Counted from the stretch's first letter, positions 1 through 7,716 are shown. The stretch: DNA of 36,734 nucleotides from an uncultured Clostridia bacterium (GCA_947630765.1 CANRIX010000021.1:1-36734), one strand, 5' to 3'. Notes: generated by a model not told the origin, from the letters alone. Made by a program: numbers and translations.

Positions 1-107
1 AACTTAACCTTACCACAGGTCTCTCCTATTCGCCACTCTTTTTTTGCTTTTTGTCACACATCATTGTAACACAGACACGTTCTCTTTTTCAAATTTTGCG
101 GAACGCC

Positions 108-135
108 TTGACAAAAAATGACTAAATAGTATAAT
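108..135 (+). promoter_or_regulatory. Sigma-A type promoter of the Mrr-like gene
   Basis: TTGACA at 108-113 and a perfect TATAAT at 130-135 are separated by 16 bp. The nuclease gene starts about 140 bp downstream, which leaves a long leader carrying a tandem repeat. I see no recognisable gene in bases 1-107. Confidence 0.75.
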
Positions 136-153
136 ATAAGTAACCGTTGTGCT

Positions 154-177
154 TCACATGGTGTGTCACATGGTGTG
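154..177 (+). repeat. Perfect tandem 12-bp repeat just downstream of the promoter, possible operator
   Basis: The 12-mer TCACATGGTGTG occurs twice back to back at 154-165 and 166-177. Each copy contains a CACA-TGG-TGTG dyad, so each could hold a dimeric regulator. It begins about 18 bp after the -10 box, roughly 10 bp past the expected transcription start, where a bound protein would block the polymerase. The operator role is inferred from position and symmetry only. Confidence 0.5.
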
Positions 178-275
178 GATATTCATTCTTTTCGGAAATC
201 TTTCTTTTCTTCATCTGAATACGGTTTCCTTGGCATTGTATTGTTCTTTTCATCATACATTTTAGGAGGGTAATT

Positions 276-1655
276 ATGCTTGAGGGGTTTCTGATTTCTC
301 TATTGGTGGCAAGTATAAGTTTGGGAATTTTTTCTCTCATCGTCTTTTTGATTCATGTCGCCGCCGCGAAAATTAAAGATGCAAGGAAGTATAGAACTAC
401 TCTCTTGGCAATCTGCATCCCATATATTGTCATGGTCTACTGTAGTCTCATTCTTGCGGCGCCTCTTATAAATCGGTATAATGCGTTTTTTATCATCATA
501 CCCGCTATTGCCAGTATTTATATTGAAGTAATTTACCTTGTATACAGGTGCAAAAAAATCAAAAAAGAATATTTAGCACCACCTACGCAAGAACCCAAAC
601 CGATTGAAGAAGAAACACTTCAAACGGAAACACTTGTCGCGGAACAATTGGCTAAAATGGAGGTTTCCGAGCGCACCGCATTTCAGGATTCGCTCAAGGG
701 AACATTGAAAACAAAAGACGAAGTATCGGAAAAGGAACTTGCTATCTGTCGCGATATTGCTTCGAGAAAAGCGGAAGAAACTCTCAACAAAATTCGTGAC
801 AGTTTGCTTGCCAAGGCGGAGAACGCGGAATCGTTTGAGGAAAACGGCAAAAGATACGTTTCTACCATTGTCAATTTGCCGTATGAATATATGGCAAAAT
901 CTGTAAAAAATATGAAAGAAGTATTTTCGTACGCTTCTCCTAATGTTATCGCAAACGCGCCTGGACGGGAGGCTACATTTTCCATAGATGAATCTCATGC
1001 CAAAGAATACGAAATCTTCATTTCAGAATTGCAAACGTCCGCCGCATACGACGGGATAAAGGTTATCCCGATGATTTATAACAGAATAAAAGATGAATGG
1101 CACACAATTCCGTATGTTTGGAAAGACACAGACAGCAAGGGCAGGCTGTTTTCGCGTTATAATGAAAAAGAAGAAAGTTGCTCTCTTGTTGTGAAATGCG
1201 TATGCGAAATTCCAGAAAAGTATAGTTCTGACGTGCCGCTGTCTTTTAATGCCGAAGATGAAGAAAAAGAAACGGTTTCCGTTGAAACGACCGCCGAGAA
1301 AGACATCGACCGCATGGACGGCTATGAATTTGAATCCTTCTGTGCCGACTTGCTACGGAAGAACGGGTACAAAGATGTTAGTGTCACTTCCGGGAGCGGC
1401 GACCAAGGCATTGATATTATAGCGTATAAAGACGGCGTAAAGTACGGTATCCAATGCAAGTGCTACGCGTCCGATGTTGGCAATAAAGCTGTGCAGGAAG
1501 CCTATTCCGGCAAAAGTTTTTACCAATGCCACGTTGGAATCGTACTCACGAACAGATACTTCACAAATTCCGCCAAGGATTTGGCGCAAAACAACGGTAT
1601 CGTTCTTTGGGATAGAAGCAAACTCACCGAACTCATGTCGAAAAGAACGCACTAA
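276..1655 (+). CDS. Membrane-anchored Mrr-type restriction endonuclease-like protein
   Basis: A 459-residue protein with three N-terminal hydrophobic segments (about 5-30, 43-65 and 70-88), a charged helical middle, and a C-terminal Mrr_cat-like domain (about 348-455). The nuclease signature is visible as E353, D380 in GDQGID, and Q393-C-K395, which is the D...QxK pattern of the Mrr branch of PD-(D/E)XK nucleases. Mrr proteins cleave modified or foreign DNA; a membrane-tethered form suggests surveillance of incoming DNA, but that is inference. The ATG follows an AGGAGGG site at 264-270 at good spacing. The gene is clearly more AT-rich than the roughly 60% GC genes around it, stands alone without a methylase or specificity subunit, and has its own promoter, all consistent with recent acquisition. 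Residues 100-340 match nothing I recognise. Confidence 0.8.
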   Translation: MLEGFLISLLVASISLGIFSLIVFLIHVAAAKIKDARKYRTTLLAICIPYIVMVYCSLILAAPLINRYNAFFIIIPAIASIYIEVIYLVYRCKKIKKEYLAPPTQEPKPIEEETLQTETLVAEQLAKMEVSERTAFQDSLKGTLKTKDEVSEKELAICRDIASRKAEETLNKIRDSLLAKAENAESFEENGKRYVSTIVNLPYEYMAKSVKNMKEVFSYASPNVIANAPGREATFSIDESHAKEYEIFISELQTSAAYDGIKVIPMIYNRIKDEWHTIPYVWKDTDSKGRLFSRYNEKEESCSLVVKCVCEIPEKYSSDVPLSFNAEDEEKETVSVETTAEKDIDRMDGYEFESFCADLLRKNGYKDVSVTSGSGDQGIDIIAYKDGVKYGIQCKCYASDVGNKAVQEAYSGKSFYQCHVGIVLTNRYFTNSAKDLAQNNGIVLWDRSKLTELMSKRTH

Positions 1656-1785
1656 TTGCCGCTCTTGCTCATATCGTTTTTGATTAACCGTTTGATATAA
1701 TTCGTTTAGCCGTCTGCGTTTTTTCCGTTTGATTCTGCTCGGTATAGAAAAACCGGCAAAATGCAAGACGTTTGCGCGAAAACCC

Positions 1786-1814
1786 TTGACAAGTGCCGAA
1801 AAATATGCTAAAGT
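1786..1814 (+). promoter_or_regulatory. Promoter of the purine unit
   Basis: TTGACA at 1786-1791, a 17-bp spacer, and TAAAGT at 1809-1814 preceded by TGC (extended -10). Transcription would start near 1821 and run through the riboswitch leader of about 190 nt. Confidence 0.8.
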
Positions 1815-1834
1815 AATCCCGTAAAAACCGAAAC

Positions 1835-1936
1835 GGGAGCGGTGCTGACGGTTCATGTGCGTTCACACAGTGTGCCGCTTTTCCGAACTGAGCGTGCGGG
1901 CGGTTTGCGTCCCGTGCGTGCCGTCCGTCTGGGCAG
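1835..1936 (+). ncRNA. Candidate ZTP (pfl-type) riboswitch aptamer
   Basis: The 3' element CCGTCTGGGCA at 1925-1935 matches the conserved CGCCUGGGCA end of pfl/ZTP aptamers with one change. The 5' element CTGACGG at 1845-1851 corresponds to the conserved CUGGCG. The two differences compensate: GACGG (1847-1851) pairs with CCGTC (1925-1929), as expected for the family's pseudoknot. A first helix can form between 1835-1842 and 1875-1882. It sits 5' of AICAR transformylase and IMP cyclohydrolase genes, a classic location, because ZTP derives from AICAR when 10-formyl-THF runs short. The family match is from memory of the consensus, not from a covariance-model search. Confidence 0.75.
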
Positions 1937-1975
1937 TTCCCCGCGTATGCGCGGGGGAGTGTCCGTTTTTCTTTT
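1931..1975 (+). terminator. Riboswitch-controlled intrinsic terminator
   Basis: A 15-position stem pairs 1931-1945 with 1950-1964 around a TATG loop, with one G-G mismatch and two G-U pairs. It is followed by TTTTTCTTTT at 1966-1975. The 5' arm begins with the GGGCA that is also the conserved 3' end of the aptamer, so ligand binding and termination are mutually exclusive. This is the arrangement expected of a genetic ON switch. Confidence 0.8.
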
Positions 1976-2008
1976 CCGAACCAAAACGCCCAAAGAAGGA
2001 GCAGATTT

Positions 2009-2746
2009 ATGACCAGCATTTACGAGTACCTTGCGGGGAACCCCTATCCCGGACGCGGCGTCGCCATCGGGCAGACGTCGGACGGCAAAAACGCCGTGAT
2101 CCTCTATTTCATCATGGGGCGGAGCGTCAACAGCCGCAACCGCGTGTTCGTTCCGTTTGCCGAACCGCTCGGCGACGGGATCCGCACGGAGGCGTTCGAC
2201 CCGTCCAAGCTGTCCGACCCGTCCCTGATCATTTACGCGCCGGTGCGCATGGCGAAGTCCCCCTGCGCGAACGGCAGCCGCACCGTCGTCACCAACGGCG
2301 ACCAGACGGACACGATCGTCGAAACCGTCGAAGCCGGCGGCAGCTTCGCCGATGCGCTCCGCACGCGGACCTACGAGCCGGACGAGCCGAACTTCACCCC
2401 CCGTATCAGCGGGATGCTGGACGTCGCGGACAGCAAGGCGCACTATGCGCTCTCTATCCTCAAGCGTGCGACCGGCGGGGACGGCTGCGACCGGCAATTC
2501 TTCGAGTACGACACCCCCGCAAACGGCGTGGGGCACTTGATCCACACCTATGCCTGCGACGGGAACCCGATCCCGTCCTTCCGCGGCGAGCCGGTCGCGT
2601 TCGGCGTCGGCTCGGATTTGAAAGCCATCGGCGACGGCGTTTGGAATGCGTTGAACCCGGAGAATAAGGTGTCCCTGTTCGCCCGTTTCGTTTCCCTTGC
2701 GGACGGGACGAGCAAGACGCTGCTGTATAACAAGAATACCAAATAG
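2009..2746 (+). CDS. IMP cyclohydrolase, PurO-like
   Basis: A 245-residue protein of the archaeal-type IMP cyclohydrolase family (PF07826), which closes FAICAR to IMP in the last step of de novo purine synthesis. The N-terminus, with GNPYPGRGVAIGQT and the downstream IMGRSVNSRNRVF stretch, is characteristic of the family, and the length fits. It has no similarity to the MGS-fold cyclohydrolase half of PurH. The ATG follows AAGGAG at 1996-2001. It is the first gene after the riboswitch and lies 17 bp ahead of the AICAR transformylase gene, so the two catalyse the consecutive final reactions that PurH normally carries out as one polypeptide. The family assignment is confident; activity is inferred from context. 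Confidence 0.88.
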   Translation: MTSIYEYLAGNPYPGRGVAIGQTSDGKNAVILYFIMGRSVNSRNRVFVPFAEPLGDGIRTEAFDPSKLSDPSLIIYAPVRMAKSPCANGSRTVVTNGDQTDTIVETVEAGGSFADALRTRTYEPDEPNFTPRISGMLDVADSKAHYALSILKRATGGDGCDRQFFEYDTPANGVGHLIHTYACDGNPIPSFRGEPVAFGVGSDLKAIGDGVWNALNPENKVSLFARFVSLADGTSKTLLYNKNTK

Positions 2747-2763
2747 GAAAGGAACTGCGAATC

Positions 2764-3939
2764 ATGACGGAACTGGAACTGAAATACGGGGTCAACCCCA
2801 ACCAAAAACCTGCCCGCATCTACGTCAAGAAAGGGGAACTGCCGATCCAGGTGCTCAACGGCAAGCCGGGGTATATCAACTTCATGGACGCCTTTAACGG
2901 CTGGCAGCTCGTGCGGGAGCTGAAGGCGGCGACCGGGCTTCCCGCCGCGACCTCCTTCAAGCACGTCAGCCCTGCCGGCGCGTCCGTCGCGTTCCCGCTC
3001 GACGACGTGGAAAAGCAGATGCTGTTCGCCCCGGATTACCCGCTTTCCCCGCTTGCGACGGCGTATATCCGCGCTCGCGGCGCGGACCGCATGAGTTCTT
3101 TCGGCGACTGGGTGTCGCTTTCCGACGTCTGCGACGAGGAAACCGCCCTGTTCCTGCAGCACGAAGTCTCCGACGGTATCATCGCGCCGGGGTACACTCC
3201 GCGTGCGCTCGAGATCCTCAAGTCCAAGCGCAAGGGGGCGTACAACATCGTGCAGATCGACCCGTCCTATGTGCCGGGCGCTTCCGAAACGCGGGAAATC
3301 TTCGGGATCACCTTCGAGCAGGGGAGGAACGATTACCGCATCGACGCGGAGCTGTTCACGAACATCGTGTCGCAGAATAAGGAGCTGCCCGATACCGCCG
3401 TGCGCGACCTTATCGTCGCCATGATCACGCTCAAATACACCCAATCCAACTCCGTCTGCTACACCTATCAGGGACAGGCCATCGGCATCGGTGCCGGACA
3501 GCAGTCCCGCATCCACTGCACGCGTCTTGCGGGCAACAAGGCGGACAACTACTCCCTGCGCAAGCATCCGAAGGTGCTCTCCCTCCCGTTCCGCGCCGAC
3601 GTCGGCAAGCCCGACCGCGATACCGCCATCGACCTCTACATCTCCCCGACGGACTGCGGCGACGTCCTGCGGGACGGTGCGTGGCAGGGGTTGTTCACGG
3701 TCCGCCCGGACGAACTGACGGCGGAGGAACGCGCGGAATGGCTCTCCTCGGTCACGGGCGTGTCCCTCGGCTCGGACGCGTTCTTCCCGTTCTCCGACAA
3801 CATCGACCGTGCCTGCCGCAGCGGCGTGCGCTATATCGCTGAGCCGGGCGGCTCGAAACGGGACGGCGACGTCATCGAATGCTGCGACCGTCACGGCGTT
3901 GTCCTCGCGTTCACGGGAATGCGGCTGTTCCACCATTGA
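2764..3939 (+). CDS. Stand-alone AICAR transformylase (PurH C-terminal type)
   Basis: A 391-residue phosphoribosylaminoimidazolecarboxamide formyltransferase, which transfers a formyl group from 10-formyl-THF to AICAR to give FAICAR. The SFKHVSPAG motif carries the conserved Lys66-His67 pair of the AICARFT active site, and the start (KYGVNPNQKPA) is that of the isolated domain family. There is no N-terminal IMP cyclohydrolase domain; that activity is supplied by the PurO-like gene just upstream. The gene follows it after 17 bp with its own GGAAAGGA site and so belongs to the same riboswitch-controlled message. An AT-rich hairpin (3952-3971) follows the stop. Confidence 0.92.
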   Translation: MTELELKYGVNPNQKPARIYVKKGELPIQVLNGKPGYINFMDAFNGWQLVRELKAATGLPAATSFKHVSPAGASVAFPLDDVEKQMLFAPDYPLSPLATAYIRARGADRMSSFGDWVSLSDVCDEETALFLQHEVSDGIIAPGYTPRALEILKSKRKGAYNIVQIDPSYVPGASETREIFGITFEQGRNDYRIDAELFTNIVSQNKELPDTAVRDLIVAMITLKYTQSNSVCYTYQGQAIGIGAGQQSRIHCTRLAGNKADNYSLRKHPKVLSLPFRADVGKPDRDTAIDLYISPTDCGDVLRDGAWQGLFTVRPDELTAEERAEWLSSVTGVSLGSDAFFPFSDNIDRACRSGVRYIAEPGGSKRDGDVIECCDRHGVVLAFTGMRLFHH

Positions 3940-3951
3940 TTTCCGAAAAAG

Positions 3952-3971
3952 TTTTTGCAAAAGTGCAAAAA
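3952..3971 (+). terminator. Weak AT-rich hairpin after the purine unit
   Basis: TTTTTGCA (3952-3959) pairs with TGCAAAAA (3964-3971) around an AAAG loop. The stem is A/T-rich and no uridine tract follows, so it is a poor intrinsic terminator. It is recorded because nothing better ends this transcript. Confidence 0.3.
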
Positions 3972-3998
3972 ATGGTTGAAATTTTATAGAAAAACCTC

Positions 3999-4027
3999 TT
4001 GACAGCGTTTCAGTTTTGTGATAAAAT
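3999..4027 (+). promoter_or_regulatory. Promoter of the surface-protein gene
   Basis: TTGACA at 3999-4004, a 17-bp spacer and TAAAAT at 4022-4027, with TGA giving an extended -10. The leader is only about 37 nt. Confidence 0.8.
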
Positions 4028-4070
4028 GATGCCAGTATCGTGAAAGATTATCGAAAAAGGAGACACAAAC

Positions 4071-6182
4071 ATGAAAAAGATTCTTGCGTCTTTGCTCGTG
4101 CTCGTCATGGTGTTTTCCTGCGTCGGCGTCGCTCTTGTTTCCGTTTCGGCGGAAGAAGAGGTCAATGTTTTCTGGCTGACGCACTATAACGACCATTTTG
4201 TCGAAGGAGCCGGCGTCGTATTTACGGCGGAAGATTCCGATTCGGAGCAGGCTAAGGACGATTACAAAGTGTCGGACAATAAGTTGGACGGCGAAGGAAA
4301 GTCTGCGCCTGCGTATACCGGCTGGTGGCTTCATGTTTCCTTCAAGCCGGTCGAGGGCTTCAAGACCGTTTACGAGGTCGTGGAGATTTCCAACGGCATT
4401 GCCGACGGACACGCGACCATTCTGGCGATCCCGCAGGGCGGCTTTGTCTACGCGGTGAATACCGGCAACAACTGGCCGCAGCTCTATAAGGATCACCCGG
4501 ATCAATATGCCGGCAACGCGAACGACCCGGACTATACCAACCCGGGCGTCAACACGATGATCTCTGCGATGGGCAATTGGAAGGTCGGCGACCGTTTCGT
4601 GATCAACGGTCTGGACCTTGCGGGTCTCGAACTTCCGACGACCACGCCGGATAAGGCATGGTATGAAAAGACCGCCGACGGCAAGGAAAGCACGTACATC
4701 TGCACGGCGACCTATGCGAAGTTCGATCCGAACAACCCGCCGAAGGAAAACGATCCGTCCGAGCCGACCGAAGTGGTTGAAACGGTCAAGGTCGACGGCG
4801 TTCTGGACGACACCGGCTATAACAAGGCCACTTGGGTGAACGACGTTCTCTGGCAGCAGAGCAACGCCCCGACGATTGAAAACGCTTCCGGCAAGTTCAC
4901 CTCCCGTACCGACGATGAAAACGTGTATGTTGCGGTCGAACTGAAGGGGCTTCCCGCACCGAATGCGCTTGCGGATTATGCGCCGGATCTGACCCCGAAC
5001 GAAGCGGGAACGCAGATTGCCGGGTACGGTCAGACTTCCGCGTCCATGCTTCGCGTGTGGATCCGCAACAATGAAAGCTACCGTTACGGTATTGACATTC
5101 AGTACCTTGGCGAAGAAAAGGGCTGGACGGTCGTTCGTTTGATTTATGACGATCCCGCGATATCCGTCAAACTGGCGGATTTCAAGCCGGAATATAAGAT
5201 CGGCTATGCGGATGGCACCCTGACTGCAGAAATTTCCTTCAAGAAAGCGGACTTCAAGGTGACGGGTGACTACTCCCTGTATGTCACCTACAGCACGAAC
5301 CTGGATAAGGTTGACGACAAGGAAGCTACCTATCAGGCGATTCACATCGTCAATCCGGACACGGAAAAGAATGACGCCGGCTATATCACCAATTATTCCG
5401 GCAATACCAACCTTTCTCCGTACTTCAAGTTTGCTGCGAAGGATGCGAAGCTCGGCACCTACACGGAAGGGCAGGATCCGACGGTCGCGTACCGCGAGGA
5501 AATGGCCGAAAAGGTCGGTGAACCGCTTACGGATCCGAGCTTTACGGTCGATCTGCAGTCCACCATCGCGCAGAATGACGCCGGTAAGATCATCATGACG
5601 GTCGTGATGACGATCAAGGATATCAAGGAAGGCGTCAGCTTCCATGGACTGGATCTTATCTTCCACTATGACAACTCCCGGATGCGTCTTGTCACCCCGC
5701 TGAAGACGGATGCGGAAGGCGAAGCCGACGTGCTGGATTGCGCGACGAAATTGCCGTACGATTCTTGGGAAAACCTGACGCAGGAAGTTTTCGACGAAGA
5801 AGGAAAGACCACGGGCGACGTTGAAGTCCGTTTCGTGACCGCGACGCCGGAGCACGCTCTGGACGCTTCGCACACGCTCGAGCTGACCTTCACGTTTGAA
5901 ATGAAGCTGCTGAATACCTATGGCGGCGCTTATGTGCCGACCGGCAGCATTTCCGCGCTCTATGTGCCGAACGACAACTCCTCCACGACGACGACCTACT
6001 ATGGAAACGGGTCTTCTACGGTCGCTTCGACCACCATTTCCGACGACAGTTCGTCTTCCAGCGAATCGACCGACTCGACCAGCCAGTCCGGGAAGCCCGG
6101 TGACGCCGGGATCCTCGTGTTCGCGGTCATGGGCATTCTCGCGCTCGCGGGCGCCGTGACGGTCATTAAAGTCAGACGCTGA
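4071..6182 (+). CDS. Secreted, C-terminally anchored multidomain surface protein with a cohesin-like module
   Basis: A 703-residue exported protein. Residues 1-27 form a signal peptide with probable cleavage after VSA. An unrecognised region (28-230) is followed by a CBM9/DOMON-like beta domain (about 235-450, starting VKVDGVLDDTGYNKATWV). Next is a cohesin-like domain (about 480-630) in which GLDLIFHYDNSRMRLV resembles the cohesin strand pattern. A Ser/Thr-rich linker leads to a single hydrophobic segment (about 675-697) ending in VRR. No LPxTG is present; the tail reads GKPGDAG before the hydrophobic run, so it is either a degenerate sorting signal or a plain membrane anchor. Carbohydrate or cell-surface binding is likely from the folds, but no catalytic domain is seen. 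The gene is monocistronic, with its own promoter and a strong terminator. Confidence 0.75.
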   Translation: MKKILASLLVLVMVFSCVGVALVSVSAEEEVNVFWLTHYNDHFVEGAGVVFTAEDSDSEQAKDDYKVSDNKLDGEGKSAPAYTGWWLHVSFKPVEGFKTVYEVVEISNGIADGHATILAIPQGGFVYAVNTGNNWPQLYKDHPDQYAGNANDPDYTNPGVNTMISAMGNWKVGDRFVINGLDLAGLELPTTTPDKAWYEKTADGKESTYICTATYAKFDPNNPPKENDPSEPTEVVETVKVDGVLDDTGYNKATWVNDVLWQQSNAPTIENASGKFTSRTDDENVYVAVELKGLPAPNALADYAPDLTPNEAGTQIAGYGQTSASMLRVWIRNNESYRYGIDIQYLGEEKGWTVVRLIYDDPAISVKLADFKPEYKIGYADGTLTAEISFKKADFKVTGDYSLYVTYSTNLDKVDDKEATYQAIHIVNPDTEKNDAGYITNYSGNTNLSPYFKFAAKDAKLGTYTEGQDPTVAYREEMAEKVGEPLTDPSFTVDLQSTIAQNDAGKIIMTVVMTIKDIKEGVSFHGLDLIFHYDNSRMRLVTPLKTDAEGEADVLDCATKLPYDSWENLTQEVFDEEGKTTGDVEVRFVTATPEHALDASHTLELTFTFEMKLLNTYGGAYVPTGSISALYVPNDNSSTTTTYYGNGSSTVASTTISDDSSSSSESTDSTSQSGKPGDAGILVFAVMGILALAGAVTVIKVRR

Positions 6183-6214
6183 ACGAAATAGGGCGCTTTC
6201 CGGCGCTTTGTTGG

Positions 6215-6248
6215 AACCGCCGCAGACTTTACGGTCTGCGGCGGTTTT
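6215..6248 (+). terminator. Intrinsic terminator of the surface-protein gene
   Basis: A perfect 13-bp GC-rich stem (6215-6227 with 6234-6246) with a six-base loop; the 3' arm ends within TTTT at 6245-6248. The U-tract is short, but the stem is very stable. Confidence 0.8.
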
Positions 6249-6286
6249 GCGCGGCAAGGGCGGAGTGTTTGCGGTAAAATGATTAG

Positions 6287-6306
6287 ATATGCAAATATGT
6301 GCATAT
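6287..6306 (+). promoter_or_regulatory. Inverted repeat upstream of the arg promoter
   Basis: ATATGC (6287-6292) and GCATAT (6301-6306) form a perfect 6-bp dyad with an 8-bp AT-rich spacer, about 50 bp upstream of the -35 box. It could be an auxiliary ArgR site, although it does not match the ARG-box core. Confidence 0.35.
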
Positions 6307-6355
6307 TATACAGCAAATAATCCGTAAATAAACCAAAAATATTTGTATTTACCCC

Positions 6356-6384
6356 TTGACAAGGAATAAATATTCGTATATAAT
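6356..6384 (+). promoter_or_regulatory. Consensus promoter of the arginine operon
   Basis: TTGACA at 6356-6361 and TATAAT at 6379-6384 are both perfect hexamers with a 17-bp spacer. The spacer contains an ARG box, listed separately, so full-strength transcription is probably held down by arginine. Confidence 0.9.
6364..6375 (+). promoter_or_regulatory. ARG box (ArgR/AhrC operator) inside the promoter
   Basis: GAATAAATATTC at 6364-6375 matches the core GAAT-WWWW-ATTC of the ArgR operator exactly. It lies between the -35 and -10 hexamers, where a bound ArgR hexamer would exclude RNA polymerase. The argR gene itself is not in the window. Confidence 0.75.
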
Positions 6385-6443
6385 ACAACTACATCATAAA
6401 TCCAAGCGGAGCCGGCGGACCCGGCGGGAAAGGAACAGGGAAC

Positions 6444-7670
6444 ATGGAAAAAAAGGACATCAAAAAGGTTGTGCTGGCGTATTCGGGCGGATTGGACACG
6501 TCGATCATCATCCCGTGGCTGAAGGAAAACTATAACAACTGCGAAGTCATCGCGGTTTCCGGCAACGTCGGGCAGGCGGACGAACTGGACGGACTTGAGG
6601 AGAAGGCGCTGAAAACCGGCGCGTCCAAGCTGTACGTTCTGGACCTGACGGACGAGTACGTCGAGGAGTACATCCTCCCGACGATGAAGGCGGGCGCCGT
6701 GTACGAGGAATACCTGCTCGGCACGAGCCACGCTCGCCCGTGCATCGCGAAGGGGCTTGTCGAGATCGCGCTGAAGGAAGGCGCGGACGCGATCTGCCAC
6801 GGATGCACCGGGAAGGGCAACGACCAGGTGCGGTTTGAGCTTGCGATCAAGCATTTCGCCCCGAATATGCCGATCATCGCCCCGTGGCGCGAATGGACGA
6901 TCAAATCCCGCGAGGAGGAGATCGCCTACGCCGAAGCGCACAACATCCCCCTCAAAATCAACCGGGAAACCAACTATTCCAAGGACAAGAACCTCTGGCA
7001 CCTCTCCCACGAAGGGATGGATCTGGAGGACACCGACAACGAGCCGCAGTACGAAAAGCCCGGCTTCCTCGAAATGGGGGTCTCGCCGCTGCAGGCGCCG
7101 GACGAGCCGACCTACGTCACCCTCGATTTTGAAAAGGGGAACCCGGTCGCGCTCGACGGGCAGAAACTGTCGGCGAAGGAGATCATTCTCAAGCTCAACG
7201 AACTCGGCGGCAAAAACGGCATCGGGCTGCTGGACATCGTCGAGAACCGTCTGGTCGGCATGAAGTGCCGCGGCGTCTACGAGACGCCGGGCGGAACCAT
7301 TCTGTACAAGGCGCACAGCGTTCTGGAGAGCATCTGTCTTGACAAGATGACCATGCACGAGAAGCAGAAGCTGTCTATCACGTTCGCGGAGCTGGTCTAC
7401 AACGGGCAATGGTTCACGCCGCTGCGCGAAGCGCTGAGCGCGTTCGTGGAGAAAACGCAGGAGAAGGTGACCGGGAAGGTCCGCCTGAAGCTCTACAAGG
7501 GCAACATGATCAACGCCGGGGTGTGGAGCCCGTATTCGCTGTACAGCGAGGAGATCGCGACCTTCGGGGAGAGCGATTACGACCAGCGGGATTCCGCCGG
7601 ATTCATCAACCTGTACGGCCTGCCCATCAAGGTGCAGGCGCTGGTGGACAAGAAAAATTCCGGCAACTGA
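6444..7670 (+). CDS. argG: Argininosuccinate synthase
   Basis: A 408-residue enzyme that joins citrulline and aspartate with ATP to form argininosuccinate, the penultimate step of arginine synthesis in the cytosol. The N-terminal ATP-pyrophosphatase loop is seen as [20 protein letters not shown], followed by the [10 protein letters not shown] segment and conserved SHEGMDLED. Length is normal for ArgG. The ATG follows GGAAAGGAACAGG. It is the first gene of the operon, directly downstream of the ArgR-controlled promoter, and argH (split) follows after a 75-bp gap holding a stable hairpin. The assignment is secure. Confidence 0.97.
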   Translation: MEKKDIKKVVLAYSGGLDTSIIIPWLKENYNNCEVIAVSGNVGQADELDGLEEKALKTGASKLYVLDLTDEYVEEYILPTMKAGAVYEEYLLGTSHARPCIAKGLVEIALKEGADAICHGCTGKGNDQVRFELAIKHFAPNMPIIAPWREWTIKSREEEIAYAEAHNIPLKINRETNYSKDKNLWHLSHEGMDLEDTDNEPQYEKPGFLEMGVSPLQAPDEPTYVTLDFEKGNPVALDGQKLSAKEIILKLNELGGKNGIGLLDIVENRLVGMKCRGVYETPGGTILYKAHSVLESICLDKMTMHEKQKLSITFAELVYNGQWFTPLREALSAFVEKTQEKVTGKVRLKLYKGNMINAGVWSPYSLYSEEIATFGESDYDQRDSAGFINLYGLPIKVQALVDKKNSGN

Positions 7671-7690
7671 ACCGACGAATTGCGGAAGGA

Positions 7691-7716
7691 CCTGCGCGGT
7701 CGGCAGACCGCGCGGG
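7691..7716 (+). promoter_or_regulatory. Stable hairpin between argG and argH
   Basis: An 11-bp GC-rich stem (7691-7701 with 7706-7716, one G-U pair) with a GGCA loop, followed by GATTTTCC. It resembles a weak attenuator or an mRNA-stability element that could make argG levels differ from those of the downstream genes. The U-tract is too short for a confident terminator. Confidence 0.5.

Larger units (their letters stand above)
1656..2008 (+). other. Intergenic region with promoter and riboswitch leader of the purine unit
   Basis: The first 130 bp are AT-rich and hold no gene or clear terminator for the upstream nuclease. From 1786 onward the region holds a promoter, a candidate ZTP aptamer and a terminator, each listed separately. 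The composition changes from AT-rich to GC-rich within this stretch. Confidence 0.7.

Noticed and set aside
154..177. The tandem 12-bp repeat as the edge of a CRISPR array
   Set aside because: Two adjacent copies with no spacers; position suggests an operator.
3984..6257. A 757-codon open frame on the minus strand
   Set aside because: It is antisense to the surface-protein gene, has no ribosome site or family resemblance, and arises from codon bias in GC-rich sequence.
6385..6443. T-box or leader-peptide attenuator before argG
   Set aside because: The leader is under 60 nt, with no T-box sequence or terminator hairpin; the ARG box explains regulation.
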